This document shows positions 34,534 through 43,692 of a stretch of 64,000 nucleotides of DNA, one piece after another (position 1 is the stretch's first letter; each line of letters opens with the position of its first letter). The position numbers were made by a program, and so were the translations under genes. The stretch comes from Actinacidiphila oryziradicis (lineage in GTDB: Bacteria; Actinomycetota; Actinomycetes; Streptomycetales; Streptomycetaceae): contig NZ_SUMC01000030.1 in NCBI RefSeq assembly GCF_005047355.1, positions 48,729 through 112,728 of the forward strand, written 5' to 3'. The notes below the pieces were generated by a model. It had not been told where the DNA came from. It did not search any database and saw nothing but the letters and a program-made list of their open reading frames with translations.

Positions 34534-35450
34534 ACGGGCACCCCGGCCTGGGGGCGGTGCCGGTGTGGGCCGCGACCCTGTGCGCCGGAGCGGCCGCCTG
34601 GGCCATGTGCGGGCGTGACGAAGCACTGCGCCGCGCACGGCTGCTTCTCGGGGACGGCGGGGGCCCTGGCGGCCCCCTGTCCAGGGGGCCCGCGCTGGGG
34701 GCGCTGGGGGCGTTCTGGGGATCGCTACGGGCCCGGTTCGGGTGGCGGCTGGGGCGCGAAAGCCTTTGCGTACCCGTGGGCCTGGTCATCGCGGTGCCGG
34801 CGCACTCGGTGCTGCCGGCCCTGGGCGGGGCGGCTGCGGTGCCGCTGGTCGGGAGCTGGCTGCGCGGTCGGGAGCAGCAGGCGGCCGTGGAGCGGCGGGC
34901 GGCGTCGGTGGGCGATCTCTGCGGCTCCCTGGCCGGCGAGCTGCGGGCCGGGCGCCCGCCCCACGCCGCACTGGCCGGGGCCGTCGAGCGCGCCGGCTGG
35001 CCCGACTGCCCCGATCTGGCGGAGTCCGCGACCTTGCTGCTGGCCGCGGCCCGCTTCGGCGGTGACATCCCGGCCGCGCTGCGGGAGGCTGCCCGGTCGC
35101 CGGGCGCGGAAGGGCTCGCCGGAGCAGCCGCTTGCTGGCAGGTCGCTGTCGACGGCGGGGCCGGTCTCGCCGACGGGCTGGACCGGATCGCGGCGGCGCT
35201 GCGCGCCGAGCACGACCAACGGGAGGATCTGCGGGCCCAGTTGGCCGGCCCACGCTCCACCGCGGTGATGCTGGCGCTGCTCCCGGTGTTCGGTGTGGTG
35301 CTCGGCACCGGAATGGGGGCCGATCCACTGCGGGTGCTGCTGGGCACCCCGGCAGGGGTGGGGTGTCTGGTGGCCGGCGGCCTGCTGGAGTGGGCCGGGC
35401 TCGCCTGGACGGCACGGATCGTGCGCTCGGCGGAAGAGGGCGCGTCATGA
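34530..35450 (+). CDS. tadB: TadB-like membrane protein, type II secretion F domain
   Basis: This 306-residue protein has TM segments near the N-terminus (GAVPVWAATLCAGAAAWAM and a second about 80-110), a cytosolic helical T2SSF domain (about 140-255, SLAGELRAGRPPHAALAG), and two C-terminal TM helices. It forms the membrane platform of the Tad machine together with TadC. It is translationally coupled to both neighbours by 4-nt overlaps. Confidence 0.88.
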   Translation: MNGHPGLGAVPVWAATLCAGAAAWAMCGRDEALRRARLLLGDGGGPGGPLSRGPALGALGAFWGSLRARFGWRLGRESLCVPVGLVIAVPAHSVLPALGGAAAVPLVGSWLRGREQQAAVERRAASVGDLCGSLAGELRAGRPPHAALAGAVERAGWPDCPDLAESATLLLAAARFGGDIPAALREAARSPGAEGLAGAAACWQVAVDGGAGLADGLDRIAAALRAEHDQREDLRAQLAGPRSTAVMLALLPVFGVVLGTGMGADPLRVLLGTPAGVGCLVAGGLLEWAGLAWTARIVRSAEEGAS

Positions 35451-36214
35451 ACGGCGAGTTTGTCCACAGCCTGGGGATGGCCGTCGGGGCCGGCGCGCTG
35501 GCGGTCTGTGTCGTCGGCGCCGTGGTGGCCGTGCGGCGCGAACGGTCCGCCCGGCGGCGGCTGCGGGCACTGTTCGGCGTCGTGCGCGGGCCGTCGAGGG
35601 CGAGCGCGCTCCGGGACCGTTTCGGGGCGGTCCGTGGCTGGGTGCCGGTCGCCGGTGTCGCGCTGGGTGTCGCTGTGCTGGTTGGCGGCGTCGCCGGGTG
35701 TCTGACCGGGGCGGCTGCCGCGTACGGCATATGGCGCCGCCGGCTCCTGCCCCGGCCCGGCCCGGACCCGCTGCGCGAAGCCGCCCGGCAACTCCCGCTC
35801 GCCGCGGACCTCATGGCCGCGTGCCTCGCCTCTGGCGCCGGGCCGCGCGAGGCGGCGGACGCGGTCGGGCGTTCGCTGAGCGGACCGCTCGGCGAGGCGC
35901 TCACCCGCATCGCCGCGGAGCTGCGGCTGGGCGGCGACCCCGCGCGGTGCTGGGGCCGGTTCGGCCCGTACGACCTGGGGCGCTGCATGGAGCGCGCCTG
36001 CACGACCGGTGTACCGCCGGTCGATGAAGTGTCGCGGCTCGCCGCCTCGTACCGGACGGAACGGGGGCGCGTGGCTCTCGCCCGGGCGCGGCGGGCCGGG
36101 GTGCTGGCCACCGCCCCGCTGGGGCTGTGCTTCCTGCCGGCCTTCCTGCTGGTCGGGGTGGCGCCGGTGGTGATGGGGCTGGCGGGGACGATCCTCGCCG
36201 GCGGATCGAACTGA
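35447..36214 (+). CDS. tadC: TadC-like membrane protein, type II secretion F domain
   Basis: This 255-residue partner of TadB has two N-terminal TM helices (about 10-30 and 65-90), the T2SSF helical bundle LPLAADLMAACLASGAGPREA, and a C-terminal TM pair ending LVGVAPVVMGLAGTIL. ATG 35447 overlaps the tadB stop. It is the second platform subunit in the pilus assembly complex. Confidence 0.88.
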   Translation: MNGEFVHSLGMAVGAGALAVCVVGAVVAVRRERSARRRLRALFGVVRGPSRASALRDRFGAVRGWVPVAGVALGVAVLVGGVAGCLTGAAAAYGIWRRRLLPRPGPDPLREAARQLPLAADLMAACLASGAGPREAADAVGRSLSGPLGEALTRIAAELRLGGDPARCWGRFGPYDLGRCMERACTTGVPPVDEVSRLAASYRTERGRVALARARRAGVLATAPLGLCFLPAFLLVGVAPVVMGLAGTILAGGSN

Positions 36215-36228
36215 GGGGGATTCTCGTG

Positions 36229-36429
36229 ATGCGGAAAATGATCAAGCGACTGCGTTCGCTGCGTGCGCTGAGCGCAGGGCGTGACGCCGGTATGACCACG
36301 GCTGAATACGCGGTCGGCACTCTGGCGGCATGCGGGTTCGCCGCGGTGCTCTACAAGATCGTGACGAGCGGCGCGGTGAACTCGAAACTCACCGGGCTGA
36401 TCGGGAGGGCGCTCGATGTGGCGTTCTGA
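36229..36429 (+). CDS. Flp-type pilin-like protein, DUF4244
   Basis: This 66-residue protein has a basic leader ending in GRDAGMTTAEYAVGTLA. The Glu at position 5 after a Gly/Ala-type cleavage region and the following hydrophobic helix are class IV prepilin features. It is the probable major pilin of the Tad system. AGGGGG lies 8 nt before an alternative GTG (36226) and 11 nt before ATG 36229. It overlaps the next gene by 14 nt. Confidence 0.85.
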   Translation: MRKMIKRLRSLRALSAGRDAGMTTAEYAVGTLAACGFAAVLYKIVTSGAVNSKLTGLIGRALDVAF

Positions 36430-36766
36430 GAAGGGCTACGTCACCGCTGAGGCGGCGGTTGTGATCCCATCACTGGCGCTCTTCGCGGTCATGCTTCTTT
36501 GGGGGCTGATGGCGGCCGCCGCGCAAATCCGGTGCGTCGACGCCGCCCGCGCCGGGGCCAGAGCCGCTGCCCGCTCCGAGTCCGACGCGGCCGTCCTGGC
36601 CGCAGCCCGGTCGGCCGCCCCGCCTGGAGCGGTGGTCGCGCTGGAACGCGCCGGGGACATCGTGCGGGTACGCGTCACAGCGCGGCCCCCAGGCCCCCTG
36701 GCGGTCACCCTCCGCGCGGACGCGGCGGCGCTGGCCGAGGACTCCGTCGCCGGCGCGGCGCCATGA
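36416..36766 (+). CDS. TadE-like minor pilin
   Basis: This 116-residue protein has the signature EKGYVTAEAAVVIPSLALF, a TadE-type processing site plus helix (about 8-32), followed by a small extracellular domain with CVDAARAGARAAAR. GGGAGGG precedes the ATG. It is expected to be exported with or to cap the Flp pilus. It overlaps both neighbours, consistent with one operon. Confidence 0.85.
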   Translation: MWRSEKGYVTAEAAVVIPSLALFAVMLLWGLMAAAAQIRCVDAARAGARAAARSESDAAVLAAARSAAPPGAVVALERAGDIVRVRVTARPPGPLAVTLRADAAALAEDSVAGAAP

Positions 36767-37098
36767 CCTCCGACCGTGGGTCCGCCACCGTTTGGACGGC
36801 GCTGGTAGGCGTGGTGCTGTGCGTCGTCGTGGGTGCCCTCCTCGCCATGGGCCACGCCATCGCGGCCCGCCACCGCGCCGGCGGCGCCGCCGATCTGGCC
36901 GCCCTCGCTGCCGCCGACCACGCGCTGCTCGGGCAGTCCCAGGCCTGCTCGTTGGCCGCGCGCGTCGCCGCCGCCCAGGGCGCCCGGCTCCTGCGCTGCT
37001 CCGTCCTCGGTGAAATCGCGGACGTCACCGCCGCCGTCGGCCCCGCCCACGCCCGCTCCCGGGCCGGGCCGCCTCAGGGCCTGTCGGGTGACTTCTGA
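36763..37098 (+). CDS. TadG/Rv3654c-like secreted protein, C-terminus supplied by a MITE
   Basis: This 111-residue protein is MTSDRGSATVWTALVG-like with a TM/signal helix (about 10-30) and the AARHRAGGAADLAALAAAD segment of Rv3654c/TadE-G-like proteins. A Cys pair (SQACSLAAR, LLRCSV) may form a disulfide. The last eight residues (PQGLSGDF) and the TGA are encoded by the left end of a 211-bp palindromic element (37072-37282), so the native C-terminus was probably replaced. It is the last gene of the tad operon. Confidence 0.8.
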   Translation: MTSDRGSATVWTALVGVVLCVVVGALLAMGHAIAARHRAGGAADLAALAAADHALLGQSQACSLAARVAAAQGARLLRCSVLGEIADVTAAVGPAHARSRAGPPQGLSGDF

Positions 37099-37282
37099 TC
37101 GGGCGGCCACGCCCTGGCACGCACGCTTCCCGCGTTGCCGAAATGCCCTAGTAGCTCCTCCCCCAAGCTCTCGGCTTCGCTCGAGCAGGGGGGACCCCAT
37201 CGAGGACATGCCGGCGCCTTGGAATCGCACGCACCAGACCGCGTCCGCTTTCCGATCGAAGGTCACCCGACAGGCTCTCAGG
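37072..37282. mobile_element. 211-bp MITE-like imperfect palindrome at the end of the tad operon
   Basis: CCTCAGGGCCTGTCGGGTGAC at the left and CCTGAGAGCCTGTCGGGTGAC as the complement of the right end are matching 21-bp termini (18-19 identical, counting gaps of none). The similarity continues inwards over about 55 bp (GATCGG, CTGG, TTCC, GCCG blocks aligned) to a central poly-C/poly-G hairpin at 37157-37195, whose centre coincides with that of the whole element. It has no gene. I do not see a clear target-site duplication. The right flank to 37480 has no gene either; GTGCCTGCC (37406-37414) and GGCAGGCAC (37465-37473) could form a weak terminator for the helicase gene. Confidence 0.8.
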
Positions 37283-37480
37283 TCGACCCACCGCCGGGCG
37301 AGCTCTCCCCCCCATCCCGCTTCGCCCGCCCATGAGGCGGGACCGCACCGCCATCGGGAGGAGCTGACGCCGGCAGACCGGTTCCGCCGCAGGCGGGGCG
37401 GGCCGGTGCCTGCCGGACGATGGCGCCACCGCCCAGCCCCGTCGGCCCGGCGCAGGGCAGGGCTGGCAGGCACGGGAGGT

Positions 37481-39853
37481 TCAGCCGTCGCTGGGGGCGA
37501 GAAGGGAGTCGAGGAGGCGGACGGCGGCGGCTTTGTCCAGGGGGTCGTTGCCATTGCCGCATTTGGGGGACTGGACGCAGGAGGGGCACCCGAAATCGCA
37601 TTCGCAGGAGGCGATTGCCTCGCGGGTCGCGGTGAGCCAGGTGCGGGCGGTGTGGAAGGCGCGCTCCGCGAATCCGGCGCCGCCGGGGTGGCCGTCGTAG
37701 ACGAAGACGGTGGGGAGGCCGGTGTCGGGGTGGAGTGGGATGGAGACCCCGCCGATGTCCCAGCGGTCGCAGGTGGCGAAGAGCGGGAGGAGGCCGATGG
37801 AGGCGTGCTCGGCGGCGTGGAGAGCGCCGGGGAGCTCCTCGGGATGGACGGCGGCGGCGTCGAGCTGGGCGCTGGTGACGGTCCACCAGACGGCGCGGGT
37901 GCGCAAGGTGCGTGGGGGGAGGGTGAGTTTGGTCTCACCGAGGACCTCGCCGGTGATGAGTTTCCGGCGGAGGAAGGAGACGACCTGGTGGGTGACCTCG
38001 ACGGAGCCGAAGTGGAGGCGGGAGTCGCCCCAGGGCTCTTCGAGGTCGGTGTCGAGGACGGAGATCGTCGTGGTGTCGCGGGCCATCGTGGAGTAGGGCG
38101 GGTCGGCCTGCTCCACGAGCGCGACGGAGTCGTCCAGGTCGAGGCTGCGGACGAGATAGGTGTGGCCCTGGTGGAGGTGGACCGCGCCGTCGTGGACGGT
38201 GGTGTGGGCGGCGGAGGCGTCGACGGTGCCCAGGAGGCGCCCGGTGGCGGCCTCGACGATCTGGACGGGGGTGCCGCCTTCGCCGCGGATGTCGGTGAGG
38301 TCGGCGGCGCGTTCGCGACGGGTCCAGTACCAGCCGGTGGCGCGGCGGCGGAGCAGGCCACGGCCTTCCAACTGGGGGAGGAGATCGGCTGCGGCGGGGC
38401 CGAAGAGCTTGATGTCGGCGTCGGTCAGGGGGAGCTCGGCGGCGGCCGCGCAGAGGTGCGGGGCGAGGACGTAGGGGTTGTCGGGGTCGAGGACGGTGGA
38501 TTCGACGGGGCGTTGGAAGAGGGCTTCCGGGTGGTGGACGAGATAGGTGTCGAGGGGGTCGTCACGGGCTATGAGGACGGCCAGTGCGCCCTGCCCCGCC
38601 CGCCCGGCCCGGCCCGCCTGCTGCCAGAGGGAGGCGCGGGTGCCGGGATAGCCGGCCAGCAGGACGGCGTCGAGGCCGGAGACGTCGACACCGAGCTCCA
38701 GGGCGGTGGTGGAGGCGAGGCCGAGGAGGCGCCCGGAGTGCAGATCGCGCTCGATGGCGCGGCGCTCCTCGGGCAGGTAGCCGCCGCGATAGGCGGCGAC
38801 ACGCCGGGGGAGGTCCCGTGACACGCCGGCAAGGCGTTCCTGGGCGATGAGGGCGATCAGTTCAGCGGCGCGGCGGGAGCGTACGAAGGCGACGGTACGG
38901 GTGCCCTGGATCACCAGGTCGGTGAGGAGGTCGGCGGTTTCCGCGGTGGCGGTACGGCGGACGGGGGCGCCGTGCTCGCCGCTGAGTTCGGTGAGCGGGG
39001 GCTCCCAGAGGGCGAAGACGACTTCGCCGCGGGGTGAGGTGTCTTCGGTCACTTCGGTGACGGGGACGCCGGTGAGGCGGGTGGCCGCCTCGGCGGGCTC
39101 GGCGGCGGTCGCGGAGGCGAGGAGGAAGACGGGGTCGGCGCCGTAGCGGGCGCAGATCCTGCGCAGCCTGCGCAGGACCTGCGCGACGTGCGAGCCGAAG
39201 ACGCCGCGGTAGGTGTGGCACTCGTCGATCACGACATAGCGCAGTTGGCGCAGGAAGGAGCCCCAGCGGGGGTGGGCGGGGAGGATGCCCCGGTGCAGCA
39301 TGTCGGGGTTGGTGAGGACGTAGGTGGCGTGCTGGCGGACCCATTCGCGCTCCTCGACGGGCGTGTCGCCGTCGTAGACCGCGGGGCGGATCGCGGTTCT
39401 TCCCAGCGACGGAGCCGCGGCGAGCGCGGCCACGGCACGGCGCTGATCGGCTGCGAGGGCCTTTGTGGGGGCCAGGTAGAGCGCGGTGGCCCCACGGCCG
39501 TTGGGCGCCTCGGAGCCGTCCAGGAGGGCGCTCAGGACCGGGACGAGATATGCCAGCGACTTGCCGGACGCGGTGCCGGTGGCGACCACGACGGAGGTAC
39601 CCGCGATAGCGTGTGACGCGACGCGCGCCTGGTGCTGCCAGGGGCGCTCGATGCCGGCTGCCCGGACCGCTTCGATCACCTCGGGGCGGATCTGATCAGG
39701 CCAATCGGCATGGTGACCGGCTTGTGCGGGCAAGTGCTCCGTATGGGTAATGCGCGCGGCTCTGCCTGCCCCCGTGGCGAGCCGCTCGAGAAGGACGCGG
39801 GGGGATTGGCGGCCGTGCGCCGACTGCGGAAGGTGATCGTGGGCCATCGGCAC
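37481..39853 (-). CDS. DEAD/DEAH-box DNA repair helicase, MrfA/SftH family
   Basis: This 790-residue superfamily 2 helicase has Walker A-type GTASGKSLAYLVPVL, PTKALAADQ (Ia), the DECH box in VVIDECHTYRG, LASATAAEP (III), and domain 2 motifs LASTTALELGVDVSGLD and QQAGRAGRAGQ (VI). A DUF1998-type zinc site with four Cys closes the protein: CECDFGCPSC and KCGNGNDPLDKA. This layout is that of MrfA of Bacillus and SftH/Hrq1-like helicases that act on mitomycin-type damage. It is divergent from bldG. The GTG at 39853 or ATG 39847 could be the start. Confidence 0.9.
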   Translation of the reverse strand: MPMAHDHLPQSAHGRQSPRVLLERLATGAGRAARITHTEHLPAQAGHHADWPDQIRPEVIEAVRAAGIERPWQHQARVASHAIAGTSVVVATGTASGKSLAYLVPVLSALLDGSEAPNGRGATALYLAPTKALAADQRRAVAALAAAPSLGRTAIRPAVYDGDTPVEEREWVRQHATYVLTNPDMLHRGILPAHPRWGSFLRQLRYVVIDECHTYRGVFGSHVAQVLRRLRRICARYGADPVFLLASATAAEPAEAATRLTGVPVTEVTEDTSPRGEVVFALWEPPLTELSGEHGAPVRRTATAETADLLTDLVIQGTRTVAFVRSRRAAELIALIAQERLAGVSRDLPRRVAAYRGGYLPEERRAIERDLHSGRLLGLASTTALELGVDVSGLDAVLLAGYPGTRASLWQQAGRAGRAGQGALAVLIARDDPLDTYLVHHPEALFQRPVESTVLDPDNPYVLAPHLCAAAAELPLTDADIKLFGPAAADLLPQLEGRGLLRRRATGWYWTRRERAADLTDIRGEGGTPVQIVEAATGRLLGTVDASAAHTTVHDGAVHLHQGHTYLVRSLDLDDSVALVEQADPPYSTMARDTTTISVLDTDLEEPWGDSRLHFGSVEVTHQVVSFLRRKLITGEVLGETKLTLPPRTLRTRAVWWTVTSAQLDAAAVHPEELPGALHAAEHASIGLLPLFATCDRWDIGGVSIPLHPDTGLPTVFVYDGHPGGAGFAERAFHTARTWLTATREAIASCECDFGCPSCVQSPKCGNGNDPLDKAAAVRLLDSLLAPSDG

Positions 39854-39982
39854 TCAGTGTGTCACTGGCCCGACGGACAATCGTCGTAAGGCGTCGTACT
39901 CAGCCGCCTGTAGGTGATTGAATGCCAACGCGGCTGCCGATCCATGGGGGGCGACCGCTCGATGCAAGGTGCTGGAGGATCC

Positions 39983-40324
39983 GTGGACCTGTCCCTGTCG
40001 ACCCGAACCGTTGGTGACCGTACGGTCGTCGAGGTCGGTGGTGAGATTGATGTGTATACCGCGCCCAAGCTGCGAGAGCAGCTGGTCGAACTCGTGAACG
40101 ACGGCAGCTACCACCTGGTCGTGGATATGGAAGGCGTGGACTTCCTCGACTCCACCGGGCTGGGAGTGCTCGTCGGCGGGCTCAAGCGGGTGCGTGCGCA
40201 TGAAGGCTCGCTGCGCCTGGTGTGCAACCAGGAGCGCATTCTGAAGATTTTCCGGATCACCGGACTGACCAAGGTGTTTCCGATTCACCAGACGGTCGAT
40301 GAGGCCGTCGCGGCGACGGACTGA
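39983..40324 (+). CDS. bldG: Anti-sigma factor antagonist BldG
   Basis: This 113-residue STAS protein starts GTG with GGAGGATCC directly upstream. It has VVEVGGEIDVYTAPKLREQL and FLDSTGLGVLVGGLKRV, where the Ser in DST (Ser57 here) is the site phosphorylated in BldG. Length, sequence and the following anti-sigma gene match S. coelicolor bldG, required for aerial hyphae and antibiotic production. It binds the anti-sigma partner when dephosphorylated, releasing a stress sigma factor. Confidence 0.96.
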   Translation: MDLSLSTRTVGDRTVVEVGGEIDVYTAPKLREQLVELVNDGSYHLVVDMEGVDFLDSTGLGVLVGGLKRVRAHEGSLRLVCNQERILKIFRITGLTKVFPIHQTVDEAVAATD

Positions 40325-40410
40325 CGGTCGCCTTTGCAAGACGCGGGGCACCGGGCTCGTATGCGGCCCGGGTCCCGGTGACGCCCGCCCACAGGCACGA
40401 GGGGGAGGCC

Positions 40411-40884
40411 ATGCCCACCGTAGAACTGCTCTTCAGCGCACTGCCGGAGCACGTCCGCACTGCACGTCTGGTGGCGGCTGCGGTAGCTCGCAGAGCAGGG
40501 GTGGACGAGGCCGTCCTCGATGAGGTCCGGCTCGCTGTGGGCGAGGCGTGCAGCCGGGCTGTCGGTCTGCACCGGGCCGGCGGTCTTGACCGGCCCGTGC
40601 GGGTGGTGCTGACCGACGAGGAGAAGAAGTTCTCCATCGAGGTCGGCGACGAGATCCCCGGCCGCGCCGCGCCCGGCGACGCCGATGGAGTGCCGGCGCG
40701 CGCGGATGAGCCCGCGTCCCACCCCGAGCCTTCTTCCGCGCAGCTCTCCGAGGATTCCGAGGAGGAGAGCGAGATGGGTCTGGCTGTGATCAGCGGCCTG
40801 GTGGACGACCTCGAGGTCATCGCGAACGAGAACGGCGGCCTCATCCGGATGAGCTGGCCGCTCGCTCCGGCTGTCGTTTCGTAG
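40411..40884 (+). CDS. Anti-sigma factor-like HATPase, BldG partner
   Basis: This 157-residue GHKL-type protein starts MPTVELLFSALPEHVRTAR. The N-box position reads VGEACSRAVG, with Arg where RsbW/SpoIIAB have the ATP/Mg-coordinating Asn, and the G boxes (IEVGDEIPG, MGLAVISGLVDD) are loose. An acidic 50-residue insertion (PSSAQLSEDSEEESE) splits the fold. GGGGGAGG precedes ATG 40411. It lies 86 bp after bldG. Its kinase activity on BldG must be doubtful from sequence; binding BldG and a sigma factor is the family role. Confidence 0.85.
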   Translation: MPTVELLFSALPEHVRTARLVAAAVARRAGVDEAVLDEVRLAVGEACSRAVGLHRAGGLDRPVRVVLTDEEKKFSIEVGDEIPGRAAPGDADGVPARADEPASHPEPSSAQLSEDSEEESEMGLAVISGLVDDLEVIANENGGLIRMSWPLAPAVVS

Positions 40885-41151
40885 CCCGCCCTCGCCCTCG
40901 CTTCGCCCCGCCTCGCGGCCTCTTCCGTAGCGCCTTCAGCGCCTTCTGTAGCGCTTTTTGCGGCGCCATCCGTGGCGGGTGGTCCTTCACCCGTTTCAGC
41001 CACCTCGCACCCCCGGTCACCCGATCGTGCGTCCACTCGCGGGTCGGCGCCTCACCTATTACGGTGAATTCTGTCGGTGCGGGTGCCTTTGTATTCCCGG
41101 CCTCAGGCGAATTTACGCTCCTGCGCCCTGTTTTGATCTAGTTGGGCTCCC

Positions 41152-41216
41152 TACAATCCGTCCATCTTTGCTCAGCTCGCCTGAGTGTCGCGGCTCTCAA
41201 AGTCGCAAGAGCCGCG
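41152..41216 (+). promoter_or_regulatory. hppA promoter -10 and leader hairpin
   Basis: TACAAT (41152-41157) is a near-consensus -10 about 90 nt before hppA; no good -35 accompanies it. The leader then contains CGCGGCTCT (41189-41197) and AGAGCCGCG (41208-41216), a perfect 9-bp stem ending 9 nt before the AAGGAGG ribosome site, so it could affect translation. The rest of 40885-41246 shows no gene. Confidence 0.5.
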
Positions 41217-41246
41217 CGCCCATGCGCCAAACGTCAAGGAGGACGA

Positions 41247-43652
41247 ATGGCGGGGCCACTTACCCCTCACACGCACGACTTCGCCCGGAACCTGGCTGCC
41301 TCACCGGTGCTGACCGACGGCAACCGCAATCTGGTACTGGTCATCGCGGTCGTCGCGTTGGCTGCACTGGCGCTCGCAGCGGTGCTGGTACGACAAGTGC
41401 TCGCCGCCGACGAGGGCACCGACAAGATGAAGGAGATCGCGAGTGCCGTCCAGGAAGGAGCGAACGCCTACTTGGCGCGGCAGTTCCGCACACTGGGCGT
41501 TTTCGCCGTCGCCGCTTTCTTCCTGCTCATGCTGCTGCCCGCAGACAACACCTCGCAGCGCATCGGACGCAGTGTGTTCTTCCTGGTCGGCGCCGGGTTC
41601 TCGGCCGTCACCGGTTACATCGGCATGTGGCTCGCGGTGCGCAGCAACGTACGCGTCGCCGCCGCCGCACGGGCGGCGACGCCGGCGCCCGGGGAGCCGA
41701 AGGCCGACCTGACGGCTGTCTCGCACCGCGCCATGAAGATCGCCTTCCGTACCGGCGGTGTGGTCGGCATGTTCACGGTCGGCCTGGGATTGCTGGGCGC
41801 CTCCGTCGTCGTCCTCGTCTACAAGGCGGACGCCCCCAAGGTGCTGGAGGGCTTCGGATTCGGCGCGGCGCTGCTGGCGATGTTCATGAGGGTCGGCGGC
41901 GGTATCTTCACCAAGGCCGCCGACGTGGGCGCCGACCTCGTCGGCAAGGTGGAGCAGGGCATCCCGGAGGACGACCCGCGCAACGCCGCGACCATCGCCG
42001 ACAACGTCGGCGACAACGTCGGCGACTGCGCGGGCATGGCCGCCGACCTCTTCGAGTCGTACGCCGTCATGCTGGTCGCCGCGCTGATCCTCGGCAAGGT
42101 GGCCTTCGGCGACTCCGGGCTGGCGTTCCCGCTGCTCATCCCGGCGATCGGGGTGCTCACCGCGATGGTCGGCATCTTCGCGGTCGCGCCACGCCGCGCC
42201 GACCGTAGCGGCATGACCGCCATCAACCGCGGCTTCTTCATCTCCGCCGTCATCTCGCTGGTCCTGGTCGCGGTGGCGGTCTACGTCTACCTGCCGTCCA
42301 GCTACGCGGACCTCAAGGGCGTCTCCAGCGACATCTCGGGCCACCCCGGTGACCCGAGGGTCCTGGCGCTGGTCGCGGTCGCCATCGGCATCGTGCTGGC
42401 CGCGCTGATCCAACAGCTCACCGGCTATTTCACCGAGACCACCAGGCGTCCCGTCCAGGACATCGGCAAGACCTCGCTCACCGGGCCGGCCACCGTCGTG
42501 CTGTCCGGCATCGCCCTCGGCCTGGAGTCGGCGGTCTACTCGGCCGTGCTGATCGGGCTCTCGGTCTACGGCGCCTTCCTGCTCGGCGGTACGTCGGTGT
42601 GGCTGGCGCTCTTCGCGGTCGCGCTGGCCGGCACTGGTCTGCTCACCACGGTCGGCGTGATCGTCGCCATGGACACCTTCGGACCGGTCTCCGACAACGC
42701 CCAGGGCATCGCCGAGATGTCCGGCGACGTCCACGGCGAGGGCGCCCAGGTCCTCACCGACCTGGACGCGGTCGGCAACACCACCAAGGCGATCACCAAG
42801 GGCATCGCCATCGCGACAGCGGTGCTCGCCGCGACCGCGCTCTTCGGCTCCTTCAAGGAGGCGATCGATACAGCCGTCGCCAAGGCCCACCCCGCCGCGT
42901 CCGACGCACGATGGCTCAACCTCGACATCTCCCAGCCGAACAACCTGGTCGGGCTGCTGCTCGGCGCGGCCGTCGTCTTCCTCTTCTCGGGGCTCGCCAT
43001 CAACGCCGTATCGCGGTCGGCGGGCGCGGTGGTCTTCGAGGTGCGGCGGCAGTTCCGCGAGCACCCCGGGATCATGGACTACACCGAGAAGCCGGAGTAC
43101 GGCCGGGTCGTCGACATCTGCACCAAGGACGCGCTGCGCGAGCTCGCCACGCCCGGCCTGCTGGCGGTTCTCGCACCTATTGCGGTCGGTTTCTCGCTCG
43201 GCGTCGGCTCGCTCGCCTCCTACCTGGCGGGCGCGATCGGAGCGGGCACGCTCATGGCCGTCTTCCTCGCCAACTCCGGCGGCGCCTGGGACAACGCCAA
43301 GAAGCTCGTCGAGGACGGCCACTACGGCGGCAAGGGCAGCGAGGCGCACGCCGCGACCGTCATCGGCGACACGGTCGGCGACCCGTTCAAGGACACCGCA
43401 GGTCCGGCGATCAACCCGCTGCTGAAGGTGATGAACCTGGTGGCGCTGCTGATCGCCCCCGCGGTGGTCAAGTTCAGCTACGGCCAGGACGCGAACCTGG
43501 GCGTCCGGATCGGTGTCGCCGCCGTCTCGATCGTCACCATCGTCGGCGCGGTCTACGTCTCCAAACGGCGCGGCATCGCCGTCGGGGACGAGGGCGACGA
43601 GGGTGGCTCCGAGCCGACCCGGCGATCAACCGACCCGGCGGTGGTCTCCTAG
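41247..43652 (+). CDS. hppA: Membrane-bound proton-translocating pyrophosphatase, K+-independent type
   Basis: This 801-residue, about 16-TM protein couples pyrophosphate hydrolysis to proton pumping. The catalytic loop DVGADLVGKVEQGIPEDDPR and the later DNVGDNVGDCAGMAADL and GDTVGDPFKDTAGPAINP motifs are complete. The residue that separates subclasses is Lys in VGNTTKAITKG, which marks the K+-independent class. An insertion (YADLKGVSSDISGHPGDPR) extends one loop. AAGGAGG lies 6 nt before ATG 41247. A 19-bp-arm terminator follows. Confidence 0.96.
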   Translation: MAGPLTPHTHDFARNLAASPVLTDGNRNLVLVIAVVALAALALAAVLVRQVLAADEGTDKMKEIASAVQEGANAYLARQFRTLGVFAVAAFFLLMLLPADNTSQRIGRSVFFLVGAGFSAVTGYIGMWLAVRSNVRVAAAARAATPAPGEPKADLTAVSHRAMKIAFRTGGVVGMFTVGLGLLGASVVVLVYKADAPKVLEGFGFGAALLAMFMRVGGGIFTKAADVGADLVGKVEQGIPEDDPRNAATIADNVGDNVGDCAGMAADLFESYAVMLVAALILGKVAFGDSGLAFPLLIPAIGVLTAMVGIFAVAPRRADRSGMTAINRGFFISAVISLVLVAVAVYVYLPSSYADLKGVSSDISGHPGDPRVLALVAVAIGIVLAALIQQLTGYFTETTRRPVQDIGKTSLTGPATVVLSGIALGLESAVYSAVLIGLSVYGAFLLGGTSVWLALFAVALAGTGLLTTVGVIVAMDTFGPVSDNAQGIAEMSGDVHGEGAQVLTDLDAVGNTTKAITKGIAIATAVLAATALFGSFKEAIDTAVAKAHPAASDARWLNLDISQPNNLVGLLLGAAVVFLFSGLAINAVSRSAGAVVFEVRRQFREHPGIMDYTEKPEYGRVVDICTKDALRELATPGLLAVLAPIAVGFSLGVGSLASYLAGAIGAGTLMAVFLANSGGAWDNAKKLVEDGHYGGKGSEAHAATVIGDTVGDPFKDTAGPAINPLLKVMNLVALLIAPAVVKFSYGQDANLGVRIGVAAVSIVTIVGAVYVSKRRGIAVGDEGDEGGSEPTRRSTDPAVVS

Positions 43653-43692
43653 GCAGTGGCTTAGCGGAGACGCCGTCAATTACGGCGTCAGT

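Noticed and set aside
31789..34638. 949-codon leftward open frame over ssd-tadA
   Set aside because: High-GC shadow frame of Arg/Pro/Ser composition; the + strand has intact TadA motifs and coupled starts.
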